This document shows, one piece after another, positions 11,201 to 20,515 of a stretch of DNA of 64,000 bases. Source of the DNA: Effrenium voratum (taxonomy: Eukaryota > Sar > Dinophyceae > Suessiales > Symbiodiniaceae); NCBI GenBank assembly GCA_963377175.1, contig CAUJNA010001247.1, positions 144,106 through 208,105 on the forward strand, read 5' to 3'. Made by a program: the position numbers and the translations under genes. Position 1 is the first letter of the stretch. Each line of letters opens with the position of its first letter. The notes under the pieces are model-generated. The model was not told where the DNA came from, searched no databases, and saw nothing but the letters and a program-made list of their open reading frames with translations.

Positions 11201-13285
11201 ATGGCTCGTTGGCTCATTCTCGGGCTGTGCCTGCTCACGGTCCTGGGCATTGCGGTGGCGATTTTGCTTGGCACAAAGGGGTCAAGACAATCTCCGGACG
11301 CCGCCTTCAGGGCGGGCAGCGGAGGAGGCGGCGTGTTGATGTCGTCCTGTTCCGGGCCTTCTCGGTGCGAATATCCCATGCCCTACCCCTGGGGCACCTG
11401 GCCGGTGACCTACAAGTACGAGGGGAGCTTTCCTGATGGATTCGTGTGGGGTGTGGGGACGGCCGCCTACCAAGTTGAAGGCGGCTACAAGGATGGGGGC
11501 AGAGGTGCTTCGGTTTGGGACACCTTCACAGGTGCCAACACGGTGGGCATGCCTGGGGGAAATTGCAGCTATTGCTGCAAGGCGCCACCTTGTTCCATCA
11601 ATCCGGGGGTCCAGGACAAAGGCTCCACGGGGAATGTGGCCACGGATAGTTATCATATGTTCCCAACAGACATCGCGTTGATGAAGGCCATGGGCCTGAA
11701 GCACTACCGCTTCAGCATCTCTTGGCCTCGGATGTTTCCGCATGGCGAGGCCACCGGGGACCCGGACAAAAGAGGTGTGGAGTGGTACAGCAACTTCATC
11801 GACGCGCTTCTGAAGGCGAAGATCACGCCCTACGTGACGCTGTACCACTGGGACCTCCCGCAGGCACTGCTGAGTCCCCCGGAGAAGGGGGGCTGGTGGG
11901 CCCGGGACGCTGAGGGCAAGCCGGTGAATGAGGTGCTGCCCAACTGGCTGCACTACGTGGACACCTGCTTCCGGCTCTTTGGGGACCGGGTGAAGTTCTG
12001 GGTGACCTTCAACGAGGCCTGGACCTTCACCAAGCTGGCCTCGGGCGCCGGAAAGGCCCCGGGCATTCAGCCCTACATGAACCCCATGCTGGATCCCTAC
12101 ATCGCCGGCCACAACGTCCTGCGGGCCCATGCGGCGGCAGTGGACCTCTATCGCCGGAAGTATCAGGCCCAGCAGAAGGGGCAGATTGGTATCACCAACA
12201 ACTTTGACTGGCGCGAGCCAAAGACAAATACTGAAGCTGATATTGCTGCAGCAGAGAGGGCGATAGTCTTCAATCTCGGCTGGTACTCCGAACCAATCTT
12301 CGGAGATGGGGATTATCCTGCTGAAATGAGAGCTGCCTTCAAGGACACCTTGCCCAGCTTTACGGAAGAGGAGAAACGTATGCTGAAAGGCAGCGCAGAT
12401 TTCTTTGGGCTCAATCACTATGGAACTGGCTGGTTTTCGGCCAGCAAGGATCCTGGGTGGGACAATTCCTATGGCACTGTGAATGAGTCGGGCTTTGTGC
12501 ATGGGCAGTCCAAGTGGCTGTATGGGGCAGGTTGGGGTTTGCGGAAATTGCTGAACTGGGTGAAGCGGCGCTACAACAGCCCTACCATTTATGTCACCGA
12601 GGGCGGCTGGTCCATGGCTGCAATCACGCCTGAGCAGGGAGCCAATGACACTGGACGGGTGTATTACTATGCCAACTACACCTCAGAGGTGCAACGTGCC
12701 ATTCAAGAGGACGGTGTTGACGTGCGAGGCTACTTCGCATGGTCTTTGATGGACAATTATGAATGGGAGATGGGCTACAAGGAGCGTTTCGGCATCACTT
12801 TTGTGGACTACAACTTCGGTTTGGACCCCAATGCGCCTTTGCCAAACACCGCAGTGCCCACACCAGGGAATCAGCTGAGACGCCGGAAGAAGTCGAGCTG
12901 TTTCCTGGAGATGCTTTGGCGTAACAATAAGATGACCAGCCCTGCAGCCCCAAACCTTTGCGTGGAGCCGCTGATTTTCGAGGGCAAATACCGAGATACT
13001 TCCGGCTGCAAGCGAGTCATTGATGTCTACATCGGCCATGCAACCGGATCCGTGAGCGGCACCAAGCCGGCGGCAGGCAAGACAGTATGCGACAATGTGA
13101 CCGATGTGCCATATGGTCCAGGCATCTTGCAGCTAAGCGGCAGCACGGCCTCTCGGCATGATTTGCGGCATAGCCAAGTGCAGGCGACAGCTCGAAGCCT
13201 CCACACGCTTGGTTTGGTTCTGGCTTTCCATTCAAAGTTCACCAGCTTCCGCAAGCGAACTTTCTCAAAACATCGTTTGAACTAA
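11201..13285 (+). CDS. Intronless glycoside hydrolase family 1 (beta-glucosidase-like), signal-anchored
   Basis: 694 residues from ATG at 11201; the frame is open further upstream, but only a TTG lies there. Residues 4-24 form a hydrophobic signal anchor (WLILGLCLLTVLGIAVAILL), so the enzyme is probably secreted or lumenal and membrane-held. The GH1 barrel starts near residue 78 (FPDGFVWGVGTAAYQVEGG), followed by HYRFSISWPRMFPHG, TLYHWDLPQAL and, near the end, WSLMDNYEWEMGYKERFG. The acid/base glutamate is E272 in TFNEAW, where the family usually has NEP. The nucleophile is E467 in YVTEGGW, where the family usually has ENG. Both catalytic glutamates are present, so activity on beta-glucosides is likely but the substrate is unknown. 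About 150 residues follow the barrel and are unrelated to GH1. The absence of introns contrasts with the neighbouring genes and could reflect a processed (retroposed) copy. Confidence 0.93.
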   Translation: MARWLILGLCLLTVLGIAVAILLGTKGSRQSPDAAFRAGSGGGGVLMSSCSGPSRCEYPMPYPWGTWPVTYKYEGSFPDGFVWGVGTAAYQVEGGYKDGGRGASVWDTFTGANTVGMPGGNCSYCCKAPPCSINPGVQDKGSTGNVATDSYHMFPTDIALMKAMGLKHYRFSISWPRMFPHGEATGDPDKRGVEWYSNFIDALLKAKITPYVTLYHWDLPQALLSPPEKGGWWARDAEGKPVNEVLPNWLHYVDTCFRLFGDRVKFWVTFNEAWTFTKLASGAGKAPGIQPYMNPMLDPYIAGHNVLRAHAAAVDLYRRKYQAQQKGQIGITNNFDWREPKTNTEADIAAAERAIVFNLGWYSEPIFGDGDYPAEMRAAFKDTLPSFTEEEKRMLKGSADFFGLNHYGTGWFSASKDPGWDNSYGTVNESGFVHGQSKWLYGAGWGLRKLLNWVKRRYNSPTIYVTEGGWSMAAITPEQGANDTGRVYYYANYTSEVQRAIQEDGVDVRGYFAWSLMDNYEWEMGYKERFGITFVDYNFGLDPNAPLPNTAVPTPGNQLRRRKKSSCFLEMLWRNNKMTSPAAPNLCVEPLIFEGKYRDTSGCKRVIDVYIGHATGSVSGTKPAAGKTVCDNVTDVPYGPGILQLSGSTASRHDLRHSQVQATARSLHTLGLVLAFHSKFTSFRKRTFSKHRLN

Positions 13286-14565
13286 AATGTGCCATGTCAT
13301 GTCTAAACAATTTCAGGTTAAACAAAGTCACAATAATTTGCCATTGACTTCCCAAGGGAGTACTTGAGACATTGACATCTTGTTTGCTTGAGCTTTTCGC
13401 CCATGCTTTTGACCTGAAATTCCACAGGTCATTTGCAAAAACTGCTCGCCTTCGTCCAGTTTCCTGCAGGCCGCCGCATGCGGGTAGCACGTGTTGCGGC
13501 GTGAGCTTCTGCCCTCGGCTTTTTTCGTGCGGGTGGGCACGAAATCCCTTCGCACTACTTGGAAACCATGGGAAACGAATTGTTTGTTGTTTTTTTACAG
13601 GGGAATCATCAGGAACCAGGGTTTCTTTTCGTCCATCAGTATGCTTTCCTTGAGAAAGCCCTGAGAAAGACCCTGCTCCAGGGCTTCTGGTCAGACTCCA
13701 GCCTGGGCATCGAGTGGGCTGATGGGAGTTTGTGGACCAAGGCCGCATTGCACATATCATGAGGTGGTGCTCGGCATGGGGACCTCTACTGTACCTCTTT
13801 CTGCAAATCTTTTTCTCTGTGTCCATACCCTTGCAGTCTCAGCTCTCGTTGATTGGGACATCTTCTTAAGATGTCATTGCATGCAAGCAGATGGGCACTG
13901 ACAAGCAACACATACACCAAGTAGAGGGTTGGCCGAGCGATAAGAAGGAGTTCGTATCTAGCTTAAACTACTTGCGGTGCTACTTGCGGCTGTTTGCCTG
14001 TCACAGTGCGGGCCCATTTTCCAAAAAATGAAGGTGAACTCGGTATGATACTAGTGTTGGAGGTTGCACATCATGTTGTGAAGTTGCGCCTGTGTTGAAC
14101 AATTGTGCAGGTATTTTGAGCCCTGCATCGGACGAGGCTCACGCCCGTAGCGACGCCTGGCAGTGTAGTGTGATAGGTGGATAGGTGGACTCTGATGGCA
14201 CGAAATGTGCCAGGTTCTTGCAGAAGACAACGAGCTTTTGTGCTGAGATTTTCCAGCAGTGTAGGTAGACATGGCTTTCTGTTTGTCAACTGCCAAGTTC
14301 TGGACTTGCACTTGCCGTGACGTCGCTGGATCATCAGCCTTAATTAAACACCCCAGCGTGCACGACAGTGTGCTCCCTATATTGCAAGTCGGGCAATGAA
14401 CATCTGAGCTCTCGTCAATTTGCACGCCTCTCAATTTTCCTGTCATTTTGCCACGAGTCCAAGGGTAGATCTCAAGCCACGGCAGGTGTCCGGTGAGTGT
14501 TTGACCCTGGTCCTTCGCAGATTTATAATTCGATCGGCCGCAGCGAATTAATTCGATGCACGGCC
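13286..14565. other. No supported gene
   Basis: Only short shadow frames are present. The stretch contains one relic of the CACCACTTGGAAACC element (13551-13630). Confidence 0.5.
13551..13630. repeat. CACCACTTGGAAACC element, copy 1 (decayed)
   Basis: It begins CGCACTACTTGGAAACCATG and contains GGGGAATCATCAGGAACC, both shared with 59091-59172; the right inverted end is weak. Related copies lie at 18048-18143 and 59091-59172. Confidence 0.4.
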
Positions 14566-14622
14566 ATGGCGCACGAAGCTGCAAGCCCCAGCATCAAGCA
14601 GGACATGCGGCGAGTGACCGGG
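14566..14622 (+). CDS. Candidate first exon of a + strand gene
   Basis: ATG at 14566 opens a 19-codon segment (MAHEAASPSIKQDMRRVTG) that ends at GGG|GTGACG, a good donor. The peptide looks like a real N-terminus, and the helical exons from 17857 onward lie downstream on the same strand, so it may be their first exon. No transcript evidence can be seen here. Confidence 0.25.
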
Positions 14623-15444
14623 GTGACGACCGATTTTTGCAGCGCTGCATTTTTTTTTCGGTCAGGAGCTGTGTCGCCTGCGAGCTGGACTCACCGATTC
14701 TCAGGAACGAAGACGCTAATTTTTGTCGACGGTGGTTGCTGCAGATTCAACAGGGCTCCTTAAAAGATGCGTTTTGCAACCATTTGAAACATGTTGCTTT
14801 CTCACCAAAATAAAGGGAAACCACCATTTACAAGGCAGTGTTCGGATTCAACAAGATGTCCGGGAAATAAGAACGATGAAGGTGTCATCTCACAGGCTCC
14901 CTGGCCCAAAAACAGTGCAGCTTAGGGGGCAGCGATCTATCGCTCGGGGAGGGAACGTGTATTGTTTGCGGAGCGCGCCCCCTCCCAGGGCCCCACCAAC
15001 CCCTCCGCCTATGCTATCAATGGCTGGGCGAGTGAGTGATCCGGCCGTTGCGGGCCGGCAGTCCGTCCTTCGGTACTTGTTACATGCGCAAGTTAGATGG
15101 TTTCGATCCCGGGTGAAAGTCATCCAAAGGGTGAGGGCAGCAGTGATTCAATTTCCAGGGAGGAAAGTGCAACATCCAGCGTTCTTCGGGGGCGAAAGAG
15201 AAACGTAGGGGAGCCCTTTGAAATTGTTGGAGTCCGGACGGAAGTGGTGTAAGTGATTCTCCCCCCTCTCCGCGAACGTTGCAGGCGCGGCATAGAGACA
15301 CAGCTTTGCTGCTGGAACGGCTTTCAGGTGGGCAGAGGTCAGATTGCCGACGTGCTGTATGGATTACTTTCCTTTCATCAGGCCTTCTAGAGTTCTTTCT
15401 TCCCAGGCAGAGTTTTGTACCCCAACTTTGGAGTGCAGCAAGTC
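14623..15444. other. No supported gene
   Basis: Overlapping frames of fewer than 162 codons on both strands, none protein-like. Confidence 0.45.
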
Positions 15445-15544
15445 GCTGTGGCTTAAAAAACCCTGTGCCCAAATGGAACCCTGGTAAGTGGAAACATGGA
15501 CCAAAACCTGCGTAACCCCAGCTGTTGAATTTTGAGCCACATCC
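15445..15544 (+). repeat. Introner, CTGTGGCTCAAAA family
   Basis: The left end CTGTGGCTTAAAA and right end TTTTGAGCCACA are inverted repeats. The interior carries the family core (AAATGGAACCCTGGTAAGTG and GGACCAAAACCTGC). CAAGTC flanks both sides and may be the target-site duplication. Confidence 0.7.
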
Positions 15545-15831
15545 AAGTCTTCCCATGCACTTCTTTCGTTTCACGCCGACTAAAGTCAACGTCTCCCCGA
15601 GCAGGCCAGAATGCCGCGCTCCGCGCGCAGCTGAGGGATTCCGAGGCGCGAAATCCGAAAGGGATTTCCGAGCAGTTCTTAGCTTTCTCAGAGCTGACCT
15701 AATGTTATTTGCTGCTTCATGTGATTTTTGTTTTTTGTCAAGCATGACAAGGTTCAGACTGGAGGGGGCGAAATTGGTGGCCGCAATTCTTTGCCTGCTC
15801 ATTTCATCAAATTTCCGGGAGCCTTCTACCT

Positions 15832-17215
15832 CATCCATCCATCCATCCATCCATCCATCCATCCATCCATCCATCCATTCATTTATCCATCCATCCATCC
15901 ATCCATCCATCCATCCATGCATCCATCCATCCATCCATCCATCCATCCATCCATCCATCCATCCATCCATCCATCCATCCATCCATCCATCCATCCATCC
16001 ATCCATCCATCCATCCATCCATCCATGCATCCGAGCATCCATGCATCCATGCATCCATGCATCCATGCATCCATGCATCCATGCATCCATGCATCCATGC
16101 ATCCATCCATCCATCCATCCATCCATCCATCCATGCATCCATGCATCCATCCATCCATCCATGCATGCATGCATGCATGCATGCATCCATGCATCCATCC
16201 ATCCATCCATCCATCCATCCATCCATCCATCCATCCATCCATCCATCCATCCATCCATCCATCCCTTCCTCCCTCCCTCTTCACCCATCCATAGAACCAT
16301 CCATCCCTGTATCCATGTATGCATCTATCCATGTATGCATTTATCCATCTATCCATCTGTCCATCTATTCATCTGTCCATCTAGCCATCTAATATTCATC
16401 CATCCAGAAATCCATCCAGAAACCCATCCAGAAATTCATCCAGAAATCCTTCCAGAAATCCATCCAGAAATCCCATCGATCCATTCATCCACGCATTCAT
16501 GCATCCATGCATCCATGCATCCATGCATATCCATGCATATCCATGCATATCCATGCATATGCATGCATATCCATACATCCATCCATGCATCCATGCATCC
16601 ATCCATCCATGCATCCATCCATCCATCCATCCATCCATGCATGCATGCATGCATGCATCCATGCATCCATCCATCCATCCATCCATCCATCCATCCATCC
16701 ATCCATCCATCCATCCATTCATCCATGTATCTGTCTATCTTTCTGAAATTTCTTGTCCTGTCCTATCCTATCCTTATCCTATTCTATCCTATCCTGTCCT
16801 GTCCTATCCTATCCTATCCCATCCCATCGAATCTATCTATCTTGTATTTCTATCATCCATCCATCCATCCATGCATCCATGCATCCATCCATCCATCCAT
16901 CCATCCATGCATCCATCCATCCATCCATCCATCCATCCATCCATCCATCCATCCATCCATGCATGCATGCATGCATCCATCCATCCATCCGTCCGTCCGT
17001 CCGTCCGTCCGTCCGTCCGTCCGTCCACCCGTCCACCCGTCCACCCGTCCACCCGTCCACCCGTCCACCCGTCCACCCGTCCACCCACCCACACCCCACC
17101 GCCGGCCGGCCCGCTCGCCCGCCCGCCCGCCCGCCCGCCCGCCCACCCACCCACCCACCCCCACCCCACCCCACCCCACCCACCCACTGTCTATTTGTCT
17201 ATGTGTCTATCTACC
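15832..17215. repeat. Compound CATC-type microsatellite, about 1.4 kb
   Basis: Runs of CCAT interspersed with GCAT are followed by a TCCTA pentanucleotide block (about 16755-16822), more CCAT, then GTCC, GTCCACCC, GCCC and CACC blocks. All six frames stay open over long stretches and give IHPS-, MDGW- or RPSV-type repeats; these are artefacts of the tetranucleotide. The unique sequences on both sides share CCTGCTCATTTCATCAAATTT, with three mismatches, at 15794 and 17225. Confidence 0.9.
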
Positions 17216-17249
17216 TGTCTATCCTGCTCACTTCACCAAATTTAGTGGA

Positions 17250-17856
17250 TCGTTTCTGTGCAGCAACTGCACCGCAAGATTGTCAATGGGTTTCGATCTG
17301 GCGCCGTTGACCATCGGACGAGGCCTCGGAGATTTCGGAGTCATGGGCCCAGTGTGGAGGGTTGTTTGTGTGCGTGCGTGCTGGCATTAGCACGGATTCC
17401 TCTGAAACTGCATGAGAAGGACGTTCGCAGCATACGGCTGTCAGCGAGTTGAAGCCACGATTCGGTATTTGGGGGAGTCTAAGTTAGCTGCACGGACCTG
17501 ACTGTTTCGACTTGTGCATTGCCCGCTGAATGGTCTCAAGCTGTTCAAAGGGAAGCGCTTTCCAGGATATTGATGGCCGAATCATGGCTCCTCCCATCAT
17601 TTGACAGACACCATATCCAGGGAGCGAGTCTCAAACACGACAAATCAACCATTGGGTTTTTATACATATACATAAAACAAACAAAAGCACACATTGGGTT
17701 GGGGTTTTATACAAGGCCCATTCTTTAATAAAGAAATAGTAATAATAAGACTAATAATAATAAGACTGATAATAATAATAATAATAATTAACATACTATT
17801 ATTTTTTCTTGAAAAGCAATTGAACAACACAAAGCAAGTCTTTCTGGCTGCGTCAG
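17250..17856. other. No supported gene; AT-rich tract
   Basis: Holds an AATAAT/TAAT-rich tract (about 17725-17815) and no protein-like frame. Confidence 0.45.
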
Positions 17857-18786
17857 CCGTCGCCCTCGAGGCGCGAGAGGGGCGTCGAGAAGCTGCGACG
17901 GGAGACCCCCAGGCGCTGCCCCACGCCCTCGACGCCCTCGTCAGGTGGGAGTGGGAGAAGCCCTTGGATGGGTGGGGTTTAGGGTTTTGGGCTTAGGGTT
18001 TAGGGTTTATGGGTCAAAATGCAGCCAGTGGATGGCGAAATCCAGACACACCAAGAAACCAAGTGGTTTCTGATGTTTCTGATTCGATTCCCCTGTAAAT
18101 AGCAATGCACTGGTTCTTTTCAACATGGTTTCCAAGTGGTGCAGGATTTCGTCCAGCCGCAGTATGGGCCGCAGGTTTCAGTCCTCTTGTTCATTCAGCA
18201 GGGTCAGCCAGATTGGGGTTAACCTTGTTTTGACCCAGCCCCAAATGATCGGTTTCCTGAGAGATGTGAAGACGCAGAAGTTGATTGCCTGGAGGACGTT
18301 CTGGGACGGCTGTGGAGGCAAATGCCTTGAGGCGCTGATCTGAAGGGAACTTCGCTAAGATGCAGCTGACATATCCTGAATCCTGGCGGTTCCTTCACTT
18401 CCTTACCGATTTGTGGCCCACTAGTTGCTTGATAGGAGTCTCTTGCCCAGTTGAGATGTTTTGCTTTCATTGAGATCTATCAGCCAGGTTTGAGCATGTC
18501 TTTTCATCATTTCGCGCTGATTTGCTCGGATGAGATCCGAACTCGCCACCTGTTAGTCCGTGGGAATATGTTGGTGCATGCGCATTCGCACATACGATTG
18601 TGTGTGTGTGTGTGCGCGCGTGAGAATGCGTCTGTCTGTTTGTCTGCCTGCCTGCGCGGGTGTGGCACAGAAAGTTTCACCTTTTTCGTCGGCTGGGACT
18701 CGGAAACGCGTCGCCGCCAGGCACCGGGTGTGGCAGCTGGAGCGCAGCCTCGAGGAGGAGAAGCGCCGCAGCGCCTGGCGCTCGAA
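17857..18786 (+). CDS. Two joined exons of a helical (coiled-coil-like) protein
   Basis: Exon 17857-17944 encodes an alanine- and arginine-rich segment (AVALEAREGRREAATGDP then QALPHALDALVR) and ends in phase 2 at CTCGTCAG|GTGGGA. Exon 18721-18786 starts after GCCGCCAG|G in the matching phase and encodes HRVWQLERSLEEEKRRSAWR, a typical coiled-coil pattern. The 776 bp GT-AG intron carries a telomere-like tract and a CACCACTTGGAAACC element. The end of the second exon is uncertain. Similar charged helical exons on the same strand reach 31078 and are probably the same gene, but the intermediate joins are not resolved. The function is unknown; a cytoskeletal or scaffolding role would be only a guess. 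Confidence 0.55.
17978..18010 (+). repeat. Short interstitial telomere-like tract (TTTAGGG)
   Basis: Several imperfect TTTAGGG units within an intron. TTTAGGG is the telomere repeat reported for plants and dinoflagellates. The tract is too short to indicate a chromosome end. Confidence 0.5.
18048..18143 (-). repeat. CACCACTTGGAAACC element, copy 2
   Basis: Left ACACCAAGAAACCAAG and right CATGGTTTCCAAGTGGTGC are inverted copies of each other. It lies inside the intron 17945-18720. Confidence 0.55.
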
Positions 18787-18817
18787 GATCGGAGAAAACG
18801 AAATGAAGCCAGACATC

Positions 18818-18898
18818 GGGGGTCCGCAGGTTTTGTCGTCCGTTTTTTTCTACTTGCCAAAACTCGTTTTGGGGTTGTACTATTTTTTTGACCAGCCG
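18818..18898 (-). repeat. Degenerate introner, CTGTGGCTCAAAA family
   Basis: Carries the reverse-orientation core (GTCCGCAGGTTTTGTCGTCC) and ends TTTTTGACCAGCC. The left inverted end is missing. Confidence 0.4.
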
Positions 18899-19272
18899 TT
18901 TAATTTGAAGGGTTTAGTTTCATTCAGACGAGCGAAGGTTACGGTTCTTGAAAAGTGCTCATTCATTGCCAGCGGCCGCTTTGCTCATTTTGGGAATCGG
19001 GGAGGCAGCTTACTCTTGCAAAGGAGACGCTTTGCTTCATTTGGATGGTTACTCGCGCTTGTAATTTGAGGTAGGGACACTTGGTAAACATGGAGATGCA
19101 AAGGAACTTGACACTTCTCCTCGGAGGCTTGATCCCGCTCCACTTGAATTGATTGATTCAACGCCAGGCCTGCAAACAAGCCCAACACTGACCCCGCAAA
19201 ACTTGGTACTGATTTTACCGGCCCTTTCTTGCAATCCTCTTCCAAATAACAGTAGTGAGTTTGAGGCAGAGG

Positions 19273-19575
19273 TCAAGACTCACATGGATATTTGTTTCGT
19301 TTCGGTTTCAGTGAAGCATTGAAGGCCATGAAAAAGGAACCAAAGTAGCTTGTGGATACAACTGGAGCTTTGGGATTTGTAGATTTCGCAAGTAGAGACA
19401 GTAGAGGTCCAACAGTATTTTCTGTTTGGTTTGCCGTGATTGCTCTGGCTACCCCCATGGCCCAGGCTATGTTGCAGAGGACTTTGGCCTGTGCCCTGGT
19501 AAAGCACAGGTGCAGGGTCACGACCCATGCCGACAAGTGCTGCCTGCTGCACAGGGTACAGTCGCCCGGTACCAA
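19273..19575 (-). CDS. Possible minus-strand exon, unknown
   Basis: The minus frame reads smoothly (QAKVLCNIAWAMGVARAITA, then VGPLLSLLAK). NIAWAM-type segments occur in helical-repeat organelle RNA-binding families, but this is too short to assign. All other supported genes are on the + strand, so this may be a chance open frame. Confidence 0.18.
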   Translation of the reverse strand: MVPGDCTLCSRQHLSAWVVTLHLCFTRAQAKVLCNIAWAMGVARAITANQTENTVGPLLSLLAKSTNPKAPVVSTSYFGSFFMAFNASLKPKRNKYPCES

Positions 19576-20003
19576 GGATCAGCAGATGCATCCGGCTCAG
19601 CAGAAGTTGGAGGCCGAACAATTTTGCCTCCGCTGGGCTTGCAGCTGGTTTGGCTTTTGGTTGTTCTTGACATGCAATGTGTTTCCGCATTGGAAAGCAG
19701 GCAGATCCGGCAGGACAGCTGATAGCTGGGAGCAGCACATAGTTGAATGCATGCTTGATTTGGCTTCAGCTTTGGTTTGGCGCGTAACAGAAGGGCCGGA
19801 CATGACAGCATTGTGTCTTGATTGAGCAGCATGTCAAGGGCCCGGGTGGGCGGAAAAAACAACACACTCCAGTGTGTTTCATTTGCCTCGGTCTGCCCAC
19901 ATTTGCAAGCAGAGAGCCACATCTCTTGCGCCATGCAAGTTGTCGACGCCTGGCCAAACTCATGCCGTCTACATCCGTTAAGAGCCTTTGGGCAGCTGAA
20001 TAG

Positions 20004-20313
20004 TTCACCTCTCGGCTGCAACTTGAGGACCGAACGCGTCATCCCTGTGGCCTTCGGGTATTCGTCGAGTGGCTGTCTGGCAAACGGTTGGAGTTCCAAC
20101 TGGATCCAGATGCTTTGGCAGAAGACCTCAAGGCGATCCGAATAGATCCGAAGATTGGAACTGACAAGGAATCGTTGCACATGGAATGCAAACGATGTGG
20201 CTCAAACGTATCGCACATGTCTGAGTGTGTGAGCCAACGTCTGCCACCAATCAGCACTTGCCTGTCTCAGACTTCCAGGATTGAAGTGGTTGAAACTGTT
20301 TTTCATTGGCCAT
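20004..20313 (+). CDS. Exon with ubiquitin-like beta-grasp start and a Cys-rich segment
   Basis: After an acceptor-like GCTGAATAG at 20003 the frame encodes RLQLEDRTRHPCG and then LRVFVEWLSGKRLEFQLDPD followed by ALAEDLKAIR. That second stretch lines up with the first strands and helix of ubiquitin (IFVKTLTGKT...IENVKA spacing). A cysteine-rich part (MECKRCGSNVSHMSEC) follows and could bind metal. The true 3' splice point is not resolved; the end given here is the last position that keeps the phase of the next exon, but it would leave an intron of only 26 bp, so the real donor is probably upstream. Confidence 0.5.
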
Positions 20314-20339
20314 GTGAGACTGACGTGTTGCTCTCTTAG

Positions 20340-20515
20340 CCAATGGCTCAACCGTGAACATGTTCCTGGCCGATGTGAATGGCTTTCCGTTCATTTCTCG
20401 ATTTCAATGTCAGGTGACCAAGCTCAAAGCGGTGAAACCATCCAGAAAGGTCTCCAGGGACGGACTCTCAAGCGCTACAGACTCCTCATGTACGATGCAG
20501 CGTAAAATGCAGTAG
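20340..20515 (+). CDS. Candidate final exon after the ubiquitin-like exon
   Basis: Opens after TTGCTCTCTTAG and encodes ANGSTVNMFLADVNGFPFIS followed by a basic, serine-rich tail to TAG at 20513-20515. Codon use is protein-like. No family recognised. It probably belongs with the preceding exon. A further open frame (20521-20727) follows but is less convincing. Confidence 0.4.

Noticed and set aside
11282..12502. 406-codon minus-strand frame
   Set aside because: Exact antisense of the GH1 gene, whose family motifs are on the + strand.
15085..15115. Possible tRNA T-loop (GTTTCGATCCC)
   Set aside because: No matching acceptor stem or anticodon arm could be built around it.
15525..17390. A 621-codon + strand frame and many others with IHPS, MDGW or RPSV repeats
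   Set aside because: They are read through a tetranucleotide microsatellite that leaves all frames open; no non-repeat protein signal.
20314..20339. A 26 bp intron joining the ubiquitin-like exon to the next
   Set aside because: The phase fits but the intron would be too short for any known spliceosome; another donor is more likely.
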